This document shows, piece by piece, positions 34,467 to 43,424 of a stretch of 64,000 nt of DNA (position 1 is its first letter; every line of letters starts with the position of its first letter). This stretch comes from Flavobacteriaceae bacterium. GTDB taxonomy: Bacteria > Bacteroidota > Bacteroidia > Flavobacteriales > Flavobacteriaceae. The notes under the pieces are model-generated. The model was not told the origin of the DNA, did no database searches, and was given only the letters and a program-made list of their open reading frames with translations. The stretch is taken from NCBI GenBank assembly GCA_013043685.1, contig JABDNT010000044.1, positions 1 through 64,000 on the forward strand, in the 5' to 3' direction. The position numbers and the translations under genes were made by a program.

Positions 34467-36608
34467 TTACTCTTTAATTCCTTCCAGACTAAGCAGAAAC
34501 GCGTAGTCCATCGCTAGTTCCTTCAGAGCCTCAAAACGCCCGGAAGCACCACCATGCCCCGCCTCCATGTTCGTATGAAACAAGATCACGTTATCACTCG
34601 TATTGTATTCCCTCAATTTAGCCACCCATTTAGCAGGTTCCCAGTATTGAACCTGTGAATCGTGATACCCAGTGGTTACAAAGATATTAGGGTAATCCAC
34701 CTTTTTCACATTGTCGTAAGGTGAATAGGACTTCATATACTCATAATATTCTTTTTTATTCGGATTCCCCCATTCATCATATTCACCGGTTGTGAGCGGG
34801 ATGCTGTCATCCAGCATGGTAGTGACCACATCCACGAATGGAACAGCTGCTACTACTCCATTATAGAATTCGGGTGAAATATTAAGGATCGCACCCATTA
34901 GAAGGCCTCCGGCCGAACCTCCCGAGGCATACATATGCTCCGTAGAAGTATATTTCTCTGAAATCAGATACTTCGTAGCATCCACAAAATCGGTAAAAGT
35001 GTTCATCTTTTTCAACAGTTTTCCATCCTCATACCATTGTCTGCCAAGGTATTCACTGCCTCTTACGTGAGCAATAGCGAAAATAAAGCCCCTGTCGAGA
35101 AGTGTTAATCGCTGCGATGAGAAGTATGGATCTATGGTCGACCCGTAAGATCCATAACCATATAGCAATAGCGGATTATCACCATTTTGCTCCATACCCT
35201 TACGATACACCATTGAAATTGGAATTTTGGTCCCATCTTCGCCAGTAGCCCATACTCGTTTGGATTCATAGTTGTTCTTATCGAATTTACCTCCCAATAC
35301 TTCCACTTCTTTCTTGATCTCCTTATCGCGTGTGTTCATATTAAAATCGATCACTGACGCAGGCGTGGTAAGGGAGTTATAACCGTATCGCAGGACTTCC
35401 GAATCAAATTCCATGTTTTGCATGGTATATGCCGTATAGGTCTCATTATCGAATGGGAGGTAATAAGGATCTGTACTTTCGTCCCACCTGCTTATTTTAA
35501 TCTTATTTAGGCCATTACTCCGTTCGCTGATAACAAGGAAATCCCTGAAAGTTTCCACATCTTCCAGTAAGACGTCATCGCGATGGGCGATCACCTCTTC
35601 CCAATTCTCTTGTTCCGTGGTGTTTTCTGAGGTTTTCATCAGTTTGAAATTACTGGCTCCGTCCTTATTGGTAAGGATATAAAAATGGTCTCCAAAATGA
35701 CTGATATTATATTCTAGACCGCGAACTCTCGGCTGAAAGACCTTAAATTGCCCTTCCGGATCATCGGCTTTCAAAATTTGAAATTCGGACGTTAACGTAC
35801 TGTAGCTTCCAATTACAAGGTATTTTTTCGATTTTGTTTTATAGACATAAGTCCCGAAGGTTTCATCATCTTCGGAAAAGATGAGTACATCATTCTCGAT
35901 GTCCGTTCCTCTCACATGTCGGTAGATCTTACTGGATCGAAGGGTTTGCTCGTCCTTATGCGTATAAAAGAGTGTTTTATTGTCGTTTGCCCAGGTTGAA
36001 GTTCCTGTTGTCAATGGAATTACTTCATCCAATACTTCACCTGTTTCAAGGTTTTTTATATGAATATTATATTTTCTCCTACTCAGCGTATCTACACCAA
36101 AAGCCGCCCATTTGTTGTCCGGACTTATATTTATACCCCTCAAGTTATAGAAAGCATAGCCCTCCGCCATTTCATTCACATTGAATAGAACTTCCTCTTC
36201 GGCGTCCAGGTTACCCTTTTTACGAGTATAGACCGGATAATTCTTTCCCTTTTCATAGCGTGTGATATAATAGTAGCCGTTGTACAGGTAGGGTACTGAT
36301 TCGTCGTCCTCCTTTATCCTCCCCTTCAATTCCTCGAAAAGCGCCTCTTTAAATTCATCCGTATCGGCAGTCATTTTGGCGTAATAGTCATTCTCGCGCT
36401 CCAGATAGTCGATCACTTCCGGATCGTCTTTCTGGTTAAGCCAATAATATTCATCCACACGCACATCATCATGCATCTCAAGATTCTTGGCAATTTTATC
36501 CGCCTTCGGAGGCTGTAATTCCATATTGTTTTCCGTATTTTTCTCTTTGTCACACGAAGTGGCAAAAATAAGTGAAGCCATACAAACTACGATTAAATAT
36601 TTCATCAT
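34467..36608 (-). CDS. S9A prolyl oligopeptidase (PtrB-like) with lipoprotein signal
   Basis: A 713-residue serine peptidase that cleaves short peptides after Pro or basic residues. Catalytic residues are Ser565 in ASGGSAGGLL, Asp650 in GYHDSQV and His685 in EAGHGGASGR, in the normal order for family S9A. The seven-bladed propeller occupies about residues 95-440 and the N-terminal segment matches the family (YYWLNQKDDPEVIDYL). The first residues form a lipoprotein signal ending in Cys19 (SLIFATSC), so the enzyme is likely anchored in the envelope. It is divergent from ybaB over a 62-base gap. Confidence 0.9.
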   Translation of the reverse strand: MMKYLIVVCMASLIFATSCDKEKNTENNMELQPPKADKIAKNLEMHDDVRVDEYYWLNQKDDPEVIDYLERENDYYAKMTADTDEFKEALFEELKGRIKEDDESVPYLYNGYYYITRYEKGKNYPVYTRKKGNLDAEEEVLFNVNEMAEGYAFYNLRGINISPDNKWAAFGVDTLSRRKYNIHIKNLETGEVLDEVIPLTTGTSTWANDNKTLFYTHKDEQTLRSSKIYRHVRGTDIENDVLIFSEDDETFGTYVYKTKSKKYLVIGSYSTLTSEFQILKADDPEGQFKVFQPRVRGLEYNISHFGDHFYILTNKDGASNFKLMKTSENTTEQENWEEVIAHRDDVLLEDVETFRDFLVISERSNGLNKIKISRWDESTDPYYLPFDNETYTAYTMQNMEFDSEVLRYGYNSLTTPASVIDFNMNTRDKEIKKEVEVLGGKFDKNNYESKRVWATGEDGTKIPISMVYRKGMEQNGDNPLLLYGYGSYGSTIDPYFSSQRLTLLDRGFIFAIAHVRGSEYLGRQWYEDGKLLKKMNTFTDFVDATKYLISEKYTSTEHMYASGGSAGGLLMGAILNISPEFYNGVVAAVPFVDVVTTMLDDSIPLTTGEYDEWGNPNKKEYYEYMKSYSPYDNVKKVDYPNIFVTTGYHDSQVQYWEPAKWVAKLREYNTSDNVILFHTNMEAGHGGASGRFEALKELAMDYAFLLSLEGIKE

Positions 36609-36615
36609 AATTAGA

Positions 36616-36647
36616 TTGAATTATAGTCGCACAAAATACTAAATTTG
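36616..36647 (+). promoter_or_regulatory. Flavobacterial promoter, TTG-N21-TAAATTTG
   Basis: TTG at 36616-36618 and TAAATTTG at 36640-36647 with a 21-base spacer, 23 bases before the ybaB ATG. It lies in the 62-base gap between divergent genes. Confidence 0.72.
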
Positions 36648-36670
36648 CAATCAATACAAAATACAACACA

Positions 36671-36997
36671 ATGTTTGGAGATTTAATGGGAATGATGGGT
36701 AAGCTAAAAGAGACCCAGCAAAAGGTAGAGGCCACAAAGAAAAGACTGGATACCGTTCTGATAGATGAAAAAAGTAATGATGGTCTGCTTGAAGTGACTA
36801 TAACGGCCAACCGGGAGATCAAATCGGTTATCATTGACGACCGCTTGCTGGACGACAAAGAACAGCTGGAGGATTATCTTATTCTAACTTTAAATAAAGC
36901 GATAACAAAAGCAGGCAACGTCCACGAAACAGAAGTCGCTGCAGTCGCAAAAGAAGGAATGCCCAATATGAAGGGAATGGACGGGCTCTTCAAATAG
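36671..36997 (+). CDS. YbaB/EbfC nucleoid-associated protein
   Basis: A 108-residue dimeric DNA-binding protein of the YbaB family. It begins with [20 protein letters not shown] (helical dimer region), followed by [22 protein letters not shown], the conserved central beta sheet, and a closing helix. It binds and bends DNA as a nucleoid protein. It is a single gene with its own promoter; the following gene is in the opposite direction and ends 2 bases after its stop codon. In many bacteria ybaB is near dnaX and recR; neither is present here. Confidence 0.88.
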   Translation: MFGDLMGMMGKLKETQQKVEATKKRLDTVLIDEKSNDGLLEVTITANREIKSVIIDDRLLDDKEQLEDYLILTLNKAITKAGNVHETEVAAVAKEGMPNMKGMDGLFK

Positions 36998-36999
36998 AT

Positions 37000-37449
37000 T
37001 TATTTATTTCGATCTAAAAAGGCGAAGTGATTGCTGGTATCGCGCAATGAACTGTAACCGGAGATCTCGTCCTGTGGCTTTCCCTTGTTGTTCAGCACTA
37101 ATATCTTCGGAAAGGTGCGCGCCTTGTTATATTTAGCCACTAATCGTTTATTGTACGCAAATTGTTCTTCTGAAAGTATATCAATTCTACGAGGGTAATC
37201 GATCATCACAAGGACAAATTCTTCACTTCTATCCCTGAATTCTGAAGTATCGAAGAAATCCTTCTTCAGCATTTTGCATGGAGCACACCAATCGCTACCG
37301 TTAAAATAAAGGAGAATTGGTTTTTTTTCCTTCTTGGACACTTTTTGAGCTTCTTCGAGATTCGTATACCATGCCAGCGCATTGTCGTTATCCTGGGCGT
37401 AGGTTATTGCAGATAGCCCCATGAAAGCAATAATCAGAATATATTTCAT
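37000..37449 (-). CDS. Secreted thioredoxin-like protein
   Basis: A 149-residue exported thioredoxin-fold protein with active site GSDWCAPCKML. The signal peptide ends near ITYAQD. The body (LAWYTNLEEAQKVSKKEKKPILLYF) is of the DUF255-like or thioredoxin_7 type, which helps thiol reduction in the periplasm. The ATG at 37449 is chosen over an upstream in-frame start because the signal peptide begins there. The gene converges on ybaB, leaving 2 bases between the stop codons. The redox partner is not visible nearby. Confidence 0.82.
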   Translation of the reverse strand: MKYILIIAFMGLSAITYAQDNDNALAWYTNLEEAQKVSKKEKKPILLYFNGSDWCAPCKMLKKDFFDTSEFRDRSEEFVLVMIDYPRRIDILSEEQFAYNKRLVAKYNKARTFPKILVLNNKGKPQDEISGYSSLRDTSNHFAFLDRNK

Positions 37450-37503
37450 CACTGAAAATTTATGATTTGAGACACATTTTTCATGCCAAATATGCATTAA
37501 AAT

Positions 37504-37534
37504 AAAAGGATTCCCAAATAATGGGAATCCTTTT
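37504..37534. terminator. Terminator after the OmpA gene
   Basis: AAAAGGATTCCC pairs perfectly with GGGAATCCTTTT (12 bp, 7-base loop). Read on the minus strand it follows the OmpA stop at 37561 by 26 bases and ends in TTTTATTTT. Confidence 0.82.
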
Positions 37535-37560
37535 CATTACGTTGATGGTATGTTAATCAA

Positions 37561-38664
37561 TTAATTATTGATCAATCTGAATTCAGTTCTACGGTTTACA
37601 GCGTGCTCACGCTCAGTACATGAAACCCCGTCAGAACAACGGTTCTTCAACCTGTTTTCACCATAACCATTAGCTACTAATAAACTTGGGTTTACCCCTT
37701 TAGTTTGAAGGTAGTTCACAACAGCCTGGGCTCTTCTTTCAGAAAGGTCCTGGTTAGAAGAACTTGTTCCTCTTGAATCTGTGTGAGATGCGATTTCTAA
37801 TTTAACACCGGGATTCTGTGCAAGAACAGGCATTAATCTGGTATCGATAAGGTTTTTAGCCTGAGATGTAAGAGTCGCGCTACCAAGGTTCCAGTTAATT
37901 GGAAGTGCCTGGTATTCTACTAGTTCACACTCTACTTCTTTCCAGGTAGTAAGTCCACCTTTAGTTTGAAGAACTTCTTTGGTAACTGTCTTGTAGACAG
38001 CAGGAACAGTTTCTTCGATAACCTCAGCATCTTTCACTAAAACTGTCTTGGTGATGTTGGCATATTCAGCTGGAACATCTTCTTCTACTACTCTAGCAGG
38101 TTCTGTTACTATTCTTTTAGTATAAGATCCCATTTTTTCAGGAACACTAGCACGGTTCGCCGATGCATCGTTTGCTAATCTTGTTATGGATATTGTAGTA
38201 TATTCTGCAGGATATCCTTTGTAACACCAGTAACGACAGTCGTTTGGATTAGAGGATGCACAGTCTGGAGCCGGAGCACCAAGTTCCCATTGTGCATAAG
38301 CAGGCTTGATTTCAAGTGTTTCAGAATCACTAGAGAACGAAGCCGCGCTTACACTTAAGGTAGAACCAGCTTGTTTCTTTACATAAGTAAGTGTTTCAGT
38401 TCCCCATTTTTCAGGGATCACTCTTAGTTTCTTACCAGGAGCTTTTACCATAACTCTTTCGGTTACAGTTTCATATTGTGCAGGCACAGTACGTAATTTC
38501 TTGTACGCAGGCTTAGTCATTACCTGTACGGTTTCATTAACATATACGTCTGGTGTTGTACAACGAACATAGCATTTACCGGGTTCTGGGTTTGTTGGAA
38601 GGTCCTGTGCAAAGGTTACGGAAGCAACCAAAAGTGAAAGACCTAAAAGAAAAAATTTATTCAT
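37561..38664 (-). CDS. OmpA-family protein with 23-residue repeats
   Basis: A 367-residue exported protein with a signal peptide ending TFAQD. The C-terminal OmpA domain (about 255-367) carries ASHTDSRG and NGYGENRL, which bind peptidoglycan. The N-terminal part is made of degenerate units of the form V-P-A-x-Y-x-x-V-T-x-x-V. Prolines of these units fall at residues 61, 84, 152, 175, 198 and 221, giving a strict 23-residue period in two blocks. Two cysteine clusters (31/35 and 135-147) interrupt them. The repeats probably form a rod or filament in the periplasm or at the surface. It has its own terminator and an upstream TAAGTTTG. Confidence 0.82.
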   Translation of the reverse strand: MNKFFLLGLSLLVASVTFAQDLPTNPEPGKCYVRCTTPDVYVNETVQVMTKPAYKKLRTVPAQYETVTERVMVKAPGKKLRVIPEKWGTETLTYVKKQAGSTLSVSAASFSSDSETLEIKPAYAQWELGAPAPDCASSNPNDCRYWCYKGYPAEYTTISITRLANDASANRASVPEKMGSYTKRIVTEPARVVEEDVPAEYANITKTVLVKDAEVIEETVPAVYKTVTKEVLQTKGGLTTWKEVECELVEYQALPINWNLGSATLTSQAKNLIDTRLMPVLAQNPGVKLEIASHTDSRGTSSSNQDLSERRAQAVVNYLQTKGVNPSLLVANGYGENRLKNRCSDGVSCTEREHAVNRRTEFRLINN

Positions 38665-38706
38665 TTGTGATGTTGTTTAATTAGGGTTATTGTATGTTTT
38701 ACAACG

Positions 38707-38714
38707 CAAACTTA
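38707..38714 (-). promoter_or_regulatory. -7 promoter element TAAGTTTG (minus strand)
   Basis: Exact TAnnTTTG match on the minus strand, 43 bases upstream of the OmpA ATG at 38664. No TTG at the ideal distance. Confidence 0.45.
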
Positions 38715-38888
38715 TGATGAATTGACCCCCAGATTTATACGCAAAAATTGCTTTTCGATTAGCCGCATGTTAAATTCGGTAAAAAGTGCATTTTATCGGA
38801 AAACTACCTGCGTTCGTCCCTTTTTTAATCGAATTTTTTTTCAGACCTTTATAATTCGTTAACAAGTCTAATCTCTAAACAAAAAAAT

Positions 38889-39209
38889 ATGTTTGAATTA
38901 AAGCAAAGCGGAGACAAATATCACTTCGTATTAAAGGCTGGAAACGGCCAGGTAATCCTATCCAGCCAGATGTATGCTTCAAAGGCAAGCGCTATGAACG
39001 GCATTGAATCTGTGAAGAAAAATTGTGGCGATGATAATTGCTTCGAAAAGAAAACTGCGAAGAATGGAAAATTCCATTTTAACCTGAAGTCTACTAACGG
39101 TCAGATCGTTGGAAGCAGCCAGATGTATGCTGCTGAAAGTGGAATGAACAACGGGATCGAGTCTGTAAAGAAAAATGCTCCTGGCGCAGACGTAAAAGAA
39201 GCGGAATAA
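38889..39209 (+). CDS. YegP family (DUF1508) protein, two domains
   Basis: A 106-residue cytosolic protein made of two tandem DUF1508 units: FELKQSGDKYHFVLKAGNGQ (first) and EKKTAKNGKFHFNLKSTNGQ (second). Each is followed by the SSQMYAS/SSQMYAA and GIESVKKN motifs of the family. The role of YegP is not known; the duplicated arrangement is the standard one. The gene starts after an A-rich leader and ends before a terminator shared with the converging threonine aldolase gene. Confidence 0.9.
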   Translation: MFELKQSGDKYHFVLKAGNGQVILSSQMYASKASAMNGIESVKKNCGDDNCFEKKTAKNGKFHFNLKSTNGQIVGSSQMYAAESGMNNGIESVKKNAPGADVKEAE

Positions 39210-39228
39210 AGTTCTTTTCTAAAAAATC

Positions 39229-39253
39229 AAGCCCCTCTTCGAGGGGTTTTTTT
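39229..39253. terminator. Bidirectional terminator
   Basis: CCCCTC pairs with GAGGGG around a 3-base loop, flanked by A-rich sequence and TTTTTTT. It overlaps the last bases of the threonine aldolase gene on the minus strand. Confidence 0.8.
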
Positions 39254-40274
39254 ATGCATAGTGCTGAAGTGTATCCAAAAAGTTCCGGTGCATTTCCTCC
39301 GTGTAATCCAGGTGAGTTACCAGTCGCAGTTTGCCTTGCCCCATATTGCTTATAAGAATGTCTTTTGCGTTCAAGTCGTTCATAAACTTTTCCTCGGAAA
39401 GTGTTTCATCAAGGTAAAAGATCACAATATTAGTTTCCGTAGGTTCCACCTTTCTCACATAATTCAATTCTGAAAGTAATGAAGCGATCTCTGAAGCTCT
39501 TCTGTGGTCATCTTCCAATCGATCCACATGATGATCCAAAGCGTAGATCCCCGCTGCAGCCATAAAACCAACCTGCCGCATTCCTCCTCCCAAAACCTTC
39601 CTGACTCGTATTGCATTTTTCATCAGTTCTTTTTTTCCAACAAGCACAGTCCCTAGCGGTGTTCCCAATCCTTTGCTCAGACAGATCGAAATAGTGTCAG
39701 CATAGTTCCCAAATTCCCTCGGGTCTTGTTTCCTGGCCACTATGGCATTCATCAACCTGGCCCCATCCAGGTGCAAGCCCAGGCCGTGTTCATTGCACAC
39801 TTGCCGTATGTCTTTGATGGTTTGCATATCATAACAGGCACCGCCACCCTTATTCGTTGTATTCTCAAGACACACCAGGGAGGTTAACGGACTATGGTAA
39901 AAATCAGGTGGATTAATAGCCTCCTTTACCTGTTGTGCGCTGATCATTCCGCGATCTCCATCGATAAGTTTACAACTTACTCCGCTATTAAAGGAAACGC
40001 CCCCGCCTTCGTAATTATACACATGAGCCCATTTATCACAAATAAGTTGTTCAGCGGGATTAGTATGGAGTTTTATCGCAGCCTGATTGGCCATGCTTCC
40101 CGATGGGAAGAACAACGCTTCATCCATTCCAAAAAGCTGTGCCATTCGTCTTTCCAGTTCATTTACCGTAGGATCTTCTTTGTAGACATCGTCTCCCGTT
40201 TGGGCATTTATTATGGCTTCCAACATGCCCGGGGTAGGGCGCGTTACGGTATCGCTTCGCAGGTCTGTAATCAT
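39252..40274 (-). CDS. ltaE: Low-specificity L-threonine aldolase
   Basis: A 340-residue PLP enzyme that splits threonine into glycine and acetaldehyde. Conserved elements: N-terminal LRSDTVTRPTPGM, GDDVYKEDPTVNELE, FPSGSMANQAAIKLH, LHLDGARLMNA (Asp of the PLP pocket) and SKGLGTPLGTVLVG with the PLP lysine of SKG. There is no signal peptide. It is followed in the same direction, after its own start codon upstream, by the secreted-protein gene that ends 6 bases before it, so co-transcription with 40281-40901 is likely. Confidence 0.92.
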   Translation of the reverse strand: MITDLRSDTVTRPTPGMLEAIINAQTGDDVYKEDPTVNELERRMAQLFGMDEALFFPSGSMANQAAIKLHTNPAEQLICDKWAHVYNYEGGGVSFNSGVSCKLIDGDRGMISAQQVKEAINPPDFYHSPLTSLVCLENTTNKGGGACYDMQTIKDIRQVCNEHGLGLHLDGARLMNAIVARKQDPREFGNYADTISICLSKGLGTPLGTVLVGKKELMKNAIRVRKVLGGGMRQVGFMAAAGIYALDHHVDRLEDDHRRASEIASLLSELNYVRKVEPTETNIVIFYLDETLSEEKFMNDLNAKDILISNMGQGKLRLVTHLDYTEEMHRNFLDTLQHYA

Positions 40275-40280
40275 TCAGGA

Positions 40281-40901
40281 TTAGTTTTTTTGTCTCTTAA
40301 ATTTTGCTGCTAAAGCATCGATCACATCATCGAGCTTAGCATCTAGCGCTACGATCTTACGATCGTTATTGTGCTCATAATTTGTATTAGGATGTTCTTC
40401 GGAAGTGGTGAGGTCGTATAGACTATAATTCTGCTTCATTTCGCCACCATTCTTTTTAAAGACATACGATCTTTTACAGGGCTGGACGGTTGTTCGGGAA
40501 ACCGGGTTTCCGGTAATATTATCCGCTTTATATGGTTTTACGTGATTGAGCTGCATATCTGGATAATTCGTGTCTACAAATTCCATTAGCTCATTATTCT
40601 TTAGCGGAATCGAATAAAACAATCCGCAATTATCGATCTTCTTTATCATGGTCGTGCCTTCTTCCTCCCAGAGCACATAAACTTCAAAATAAGTCCCTTT
40701 GGAAGTACACATTTTTCCATTCTCCATTTGAAACATTTCGATACTCCCGGTACAAAATCGTTTGTTGCTGTACCAGTTGGGAATACCACGCTCTTCAAGT
40801 TTCGCGGTGAATTCATTCACCAATTGGTCCACATAAGCCTCATCATTCTGGGCGCTAATCGGCTGGCTTATAATAAACAACACTAAAAGTAATTTCTTCA
40901 T
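40281..40901 (-). CDS. Secreted protein of unknown function
   Basis: A 206-residue exported protein with a signal peptide ending PISAQN. It contains four or five cysteines (CTGSIEMF, MCTSKG, NCGLFYSIP, PCKRSY) and a KKIDNCGLFYSIPL motif. No domain is recognised. It lies 12 bases after the large zinc protease gene and 6 bases before the threonine aldolase gene in the same direction, so it is probably part of one operon (protease, this gene, ltaE). The cysteines suggest stabilising disulfides in the periplasm. Function unknown. Confidence 0.7.
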   Translation of the reverse strand: MKKLLLVLFIISQPISAQNDEAYVDQLVNEFTAKLEERGIPNWYSNKRFCTGSIEMFQMENGKMCTSKGTYFEVYVLWEEEGTTMIKKIDNCGLFYSIPLKNNELMEFVDTNYPDMQLNHVKPYKADNITGNPVSRTTVQPCKRSYVFKKNGGEMKQNYSLYDLTTSEEHPNTNYEHNNDRKIVALDAKLDDVIDALAAKFKRQKN

Positions 40902-40913
40902 AATGTGAGACTA

Positions 40914-43322
40914 TTAATGATTGTAGTTGGGTCCGGAGCAGTCCATACCTATCGGACTTCCATCCGGAATATCCGGTGTGGAAATTGTTTTGTATTCATC
41001 AGGATCCTCGCGGAACTGTTTTATCATTAGCAGTAATTCCCTGTCCAAAGGATCTTTTTTATTTACCAAAGATGAGAGATCATTGAGTTTGTCATTTATC
41101 AATGCCTTCACTTGAGGTAAGGCTTTGCTGTCCGCTAACAACGACAATAATCTGTCTAAGGTCACGAAATTTATCGTTCGGGTTAATTCCTTCTCATACT
41201 TTCCCGAAACATCCTTAACCGGGGTGTATAATGGCAAGCTCTCCAAAACATCTGAAAATCCCAGATTGAACGGATCTAATGCTTTTTGTTGAACCAACCG
41301 ATTAGCACGCTGAGGATTAAGCAGAAGCTTTAAAGTCATATCGGCTGCAGTAGCCGCAGCTCCAAGCGCATCGAAGCTAACCCCCATATCACTTTTGAAC
41401 GATTCCCTGGATCTGTTATAACCAAACGCTCGGGGAGGAAACAATTTTAATTTATCCTCTGGAATCATTAGATGATTCGGTTTTAAGGTAGCACTTACCA
41501 CTTTCAGAGCATTCTTTTGCTTTTCTGCGGACAAATATCTTGGCATCACCCCCTCATGCCCTTTTAGCGAGTAATCATACTCCATCCCTCCTATCAGCTT
41601 CACCGTAGCTTCGGTCTGATACCTATGAAAGAAATACAGGGGTACAAACACATCTTCCAGAACGGTAAGCGGTTCTCCTGTTCGGATATTATCTGCCGAG
41701 AAATTAGCAATAGCCTGCTTCCGTATTTCAAGTACATTTAACAATTCTGAAGTGGCATCCACCCCATTGTCCCACAAATGCGCTTTAGCATGTGCGCCTC
41801 CCTGTGCACGGGCATCGCTATCGGTGATATATCGCAGTCCGGTATTGAATGCCGCATCGAGCAATCCATTCAGGTATTCCTCTTCAGCAGTTCCCTGCGG
41901 GGCATCACTATAGGAATAGGCTACCGTTACTTTATCCCATTCTCCTATTCCTGTGGCATAGGCATTACTGAAATCAATCTCACCATTTTTTAAGCTTAAA
42001 GTGGGGTGCGGATAGTCCATCACACTTGCCCTGTTATTCATACTGGCTGCAAAGTTATGGGCGAAACCTATGGTGTGCCCTACTTCGTGCGCAGATAGTT
42101 GCCTAATCCGGGCCAGTGCCATGTCCATCATAGGCTTCACATTAGCGTCACTTTGGGCAAAGGGGCGATTCATTAAAGCCTGAGCGATCATAAAATCCTG
42201 TCGTATTCTTAAACTCCCTAAGCTCACATGTCCTTTAATGATCTCTCCTGTTCTGGGGTCACTGATGGTCGAACCGTAACTCCATCCTCGTGTAGAACGA
42301 TGTACCCATTGTATCACATTATAACGCAAGTCCATGGGATCGGCATCCCCGGGTAACATTTTCACCTGGAAAGCATCTTTATATCCAATGGCTTCAAAAG
42401 CCTCGTTCCACCAACCAGCTCCTTCGAGCAAAGCAGATTTAACCGGTTCTGGAGTACCGGGATCCAAATAGTAAATAATCGGTTCTTTGGCTTCACTTAT
42501 CGCAGCATTCGGATTTTTCTTCTCCAAACGATGCCTCATAATATATCGTTTCTTGATCGGTTCCCAGATCGGAGTACTGTAATCCAGATGCGTCGTGGGG
42601 TACGAACCACACCTCGGATCAAACTCCCGTGGGGTATATCCGGAATCAGGCAATTCAACAAAGCTGTGATGATGAATTGTCGACACCGATTCTGAGTTGG
42701 GTGCCACCGATCGTAACTTACTTCCAGTCGGCACACCTGTATAAGTAATCAGGGCTTCAAATTCGACATTTTTAGGAAAGGCTTTGGTTCGCTCCATCCA
42801 TAATGCCGATCGCGATTTATCCAGTTTATAGGTTCCCTCTTTCATCGATTTCAATCGCTGAACTACGCCATGAGCATCAAGCATTAAAAAAGGGGTAAGG
42901 TCTATTATATAAGTCTGTTCTATTGTTTCTTTAATCGGAAAGCCAAAAATGACCGATTTTGCGAAGGCTTCGTTTATGGACCTGCGCTCAAGTTCATTAT
43001 TGGATGTAGCGCGATAATCCATATTGGGTTGTATAAGCAATATTTTGTTTCCGCTCTTAACAAATTTCACTACCTCACCTCCACCTAATTGCCCACGATC
43101 CAGGCCAATATCGTTGGATCCCAGTCCCGTACGAAGGGAATGCACATACAGGAATTCGGTGTCCAGCTTATCTACTTCAAGGTAGATCTCCCCGGAATCA
43201 TCGGAATAATGAAAATCGAAAAAACCATCAAATTTCTTCAGATCTTTCTTTTTAGAAAGAAATTGTGCAGAGACCGTGGTCGTGCATATTAGAGTAATTA
43301 GAATTATTGCTAGTTTGTTCAT
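40914..43322 (-). CDS. Zinc metalloprotease of the DUF5117/DUF5118 type
   Basis: An 802-residue exported peptidase. A signal peptide ends at TVSAQ. The active site is HEVGHTIGFAHN: zinc ligands His412, His416 and His422 with catalytic Glu413. The Met-turn is RASVMDYP (Met435), so it is a metzincin-like protease. The N-terminal region (DUF5117-like, FDFHYSDDSGEIYLEVDKLD) and C-terminal domain (ARPF region and DPFNLGFSDVL) match the family. It probably processes proteins in the envelope or outside. It is divergent from prfB and leads the protease/unknown/ltaE run. Confidence 0.86.
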   Translation of the reverse strand: MNKLAIILITLICTTTVSAQFLSKKKDLKKFDGFFDFHYSDDSGEIYLEVDKLDTEFLYVHSLRTGLGSNDIGLDRGQLGGGEVVKFVKSGNKILLIQPNMDYRATSNNELERRSINEAFAKSVIFGFPIKETIEQTYIIDLTPFLMLDAHGVVQRLKSMKEGTYKLDKSRSALWMERTKAFPKNVEFEALITYTGVPTGSKLRSVAPNSESVSTIHHHSFVELPDSGYTPREFDPRCGSYPTTHLDYSTPIWEPIKKRYIMRHRLEKKNPNAAISEAKEPIIYYLDPGTPEPVKSALLEGAGWWNEAFEAIGYKDAFQVKMLPGDADPMDLRYNVIQWVHRSTRGWSYGSTISDPRTGEIIKGHVSLGSLRIRQDFMIAQALMNRPFAQSDANVKPMMDMALARIRQLSAHEVGHTIGFAHNFAASMNNRASVMDYPHPTLSLKNGEIDFSNAYATGIGEWDKVTVAYSYSDAPQGTAEEEYLNGLLDAAFNTGLRYITDSDARAQGGAHAKAHLWDNGVDATSELLNVLEIRKQAIANFSADNIRTGEPLTVLEDVFVPLYFFHRYQTEATVKLIGGMEYDYSLKGHEGVMPRYLSAEKQKNALKVVSATLKPNHLMIPEDKLKLFPPRAFGYNRSRESFKSDMGVSFDALGAAATAADMTLKLLLNPQRANRLVQQKALDPFNLGFSDVLESLPLYTPVKDVSGKYEKELTRTINFVTLDRLLSLLADSKALPQVKALINDKLNDLSSLVNKKDPLDRELLLMIKQFREDPDEYKTISTPDIPDGSPIGMDCSGPNYNH

Positions 43323-43401
43323 ATTGAAAACTTTAAATCGAGGAGCGCTCTAAACTACTAAAAATCCTTCAGAATTAATTTCCACATGAATAGTTAAATC
43401 C

Positions 43402-43409
43402 TATTTTTG
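43402..43409 (+). promoter_or_regulatory. -7 promoter element TATTTTTG for prfB
   Basis: Exact TAnnTTTG match 15 bases before the ATG of prfB. No TTG at the ideal distance. Confidence 0.5.
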
Positions 43410-43424
43410 TGAAAATTCTTTACA

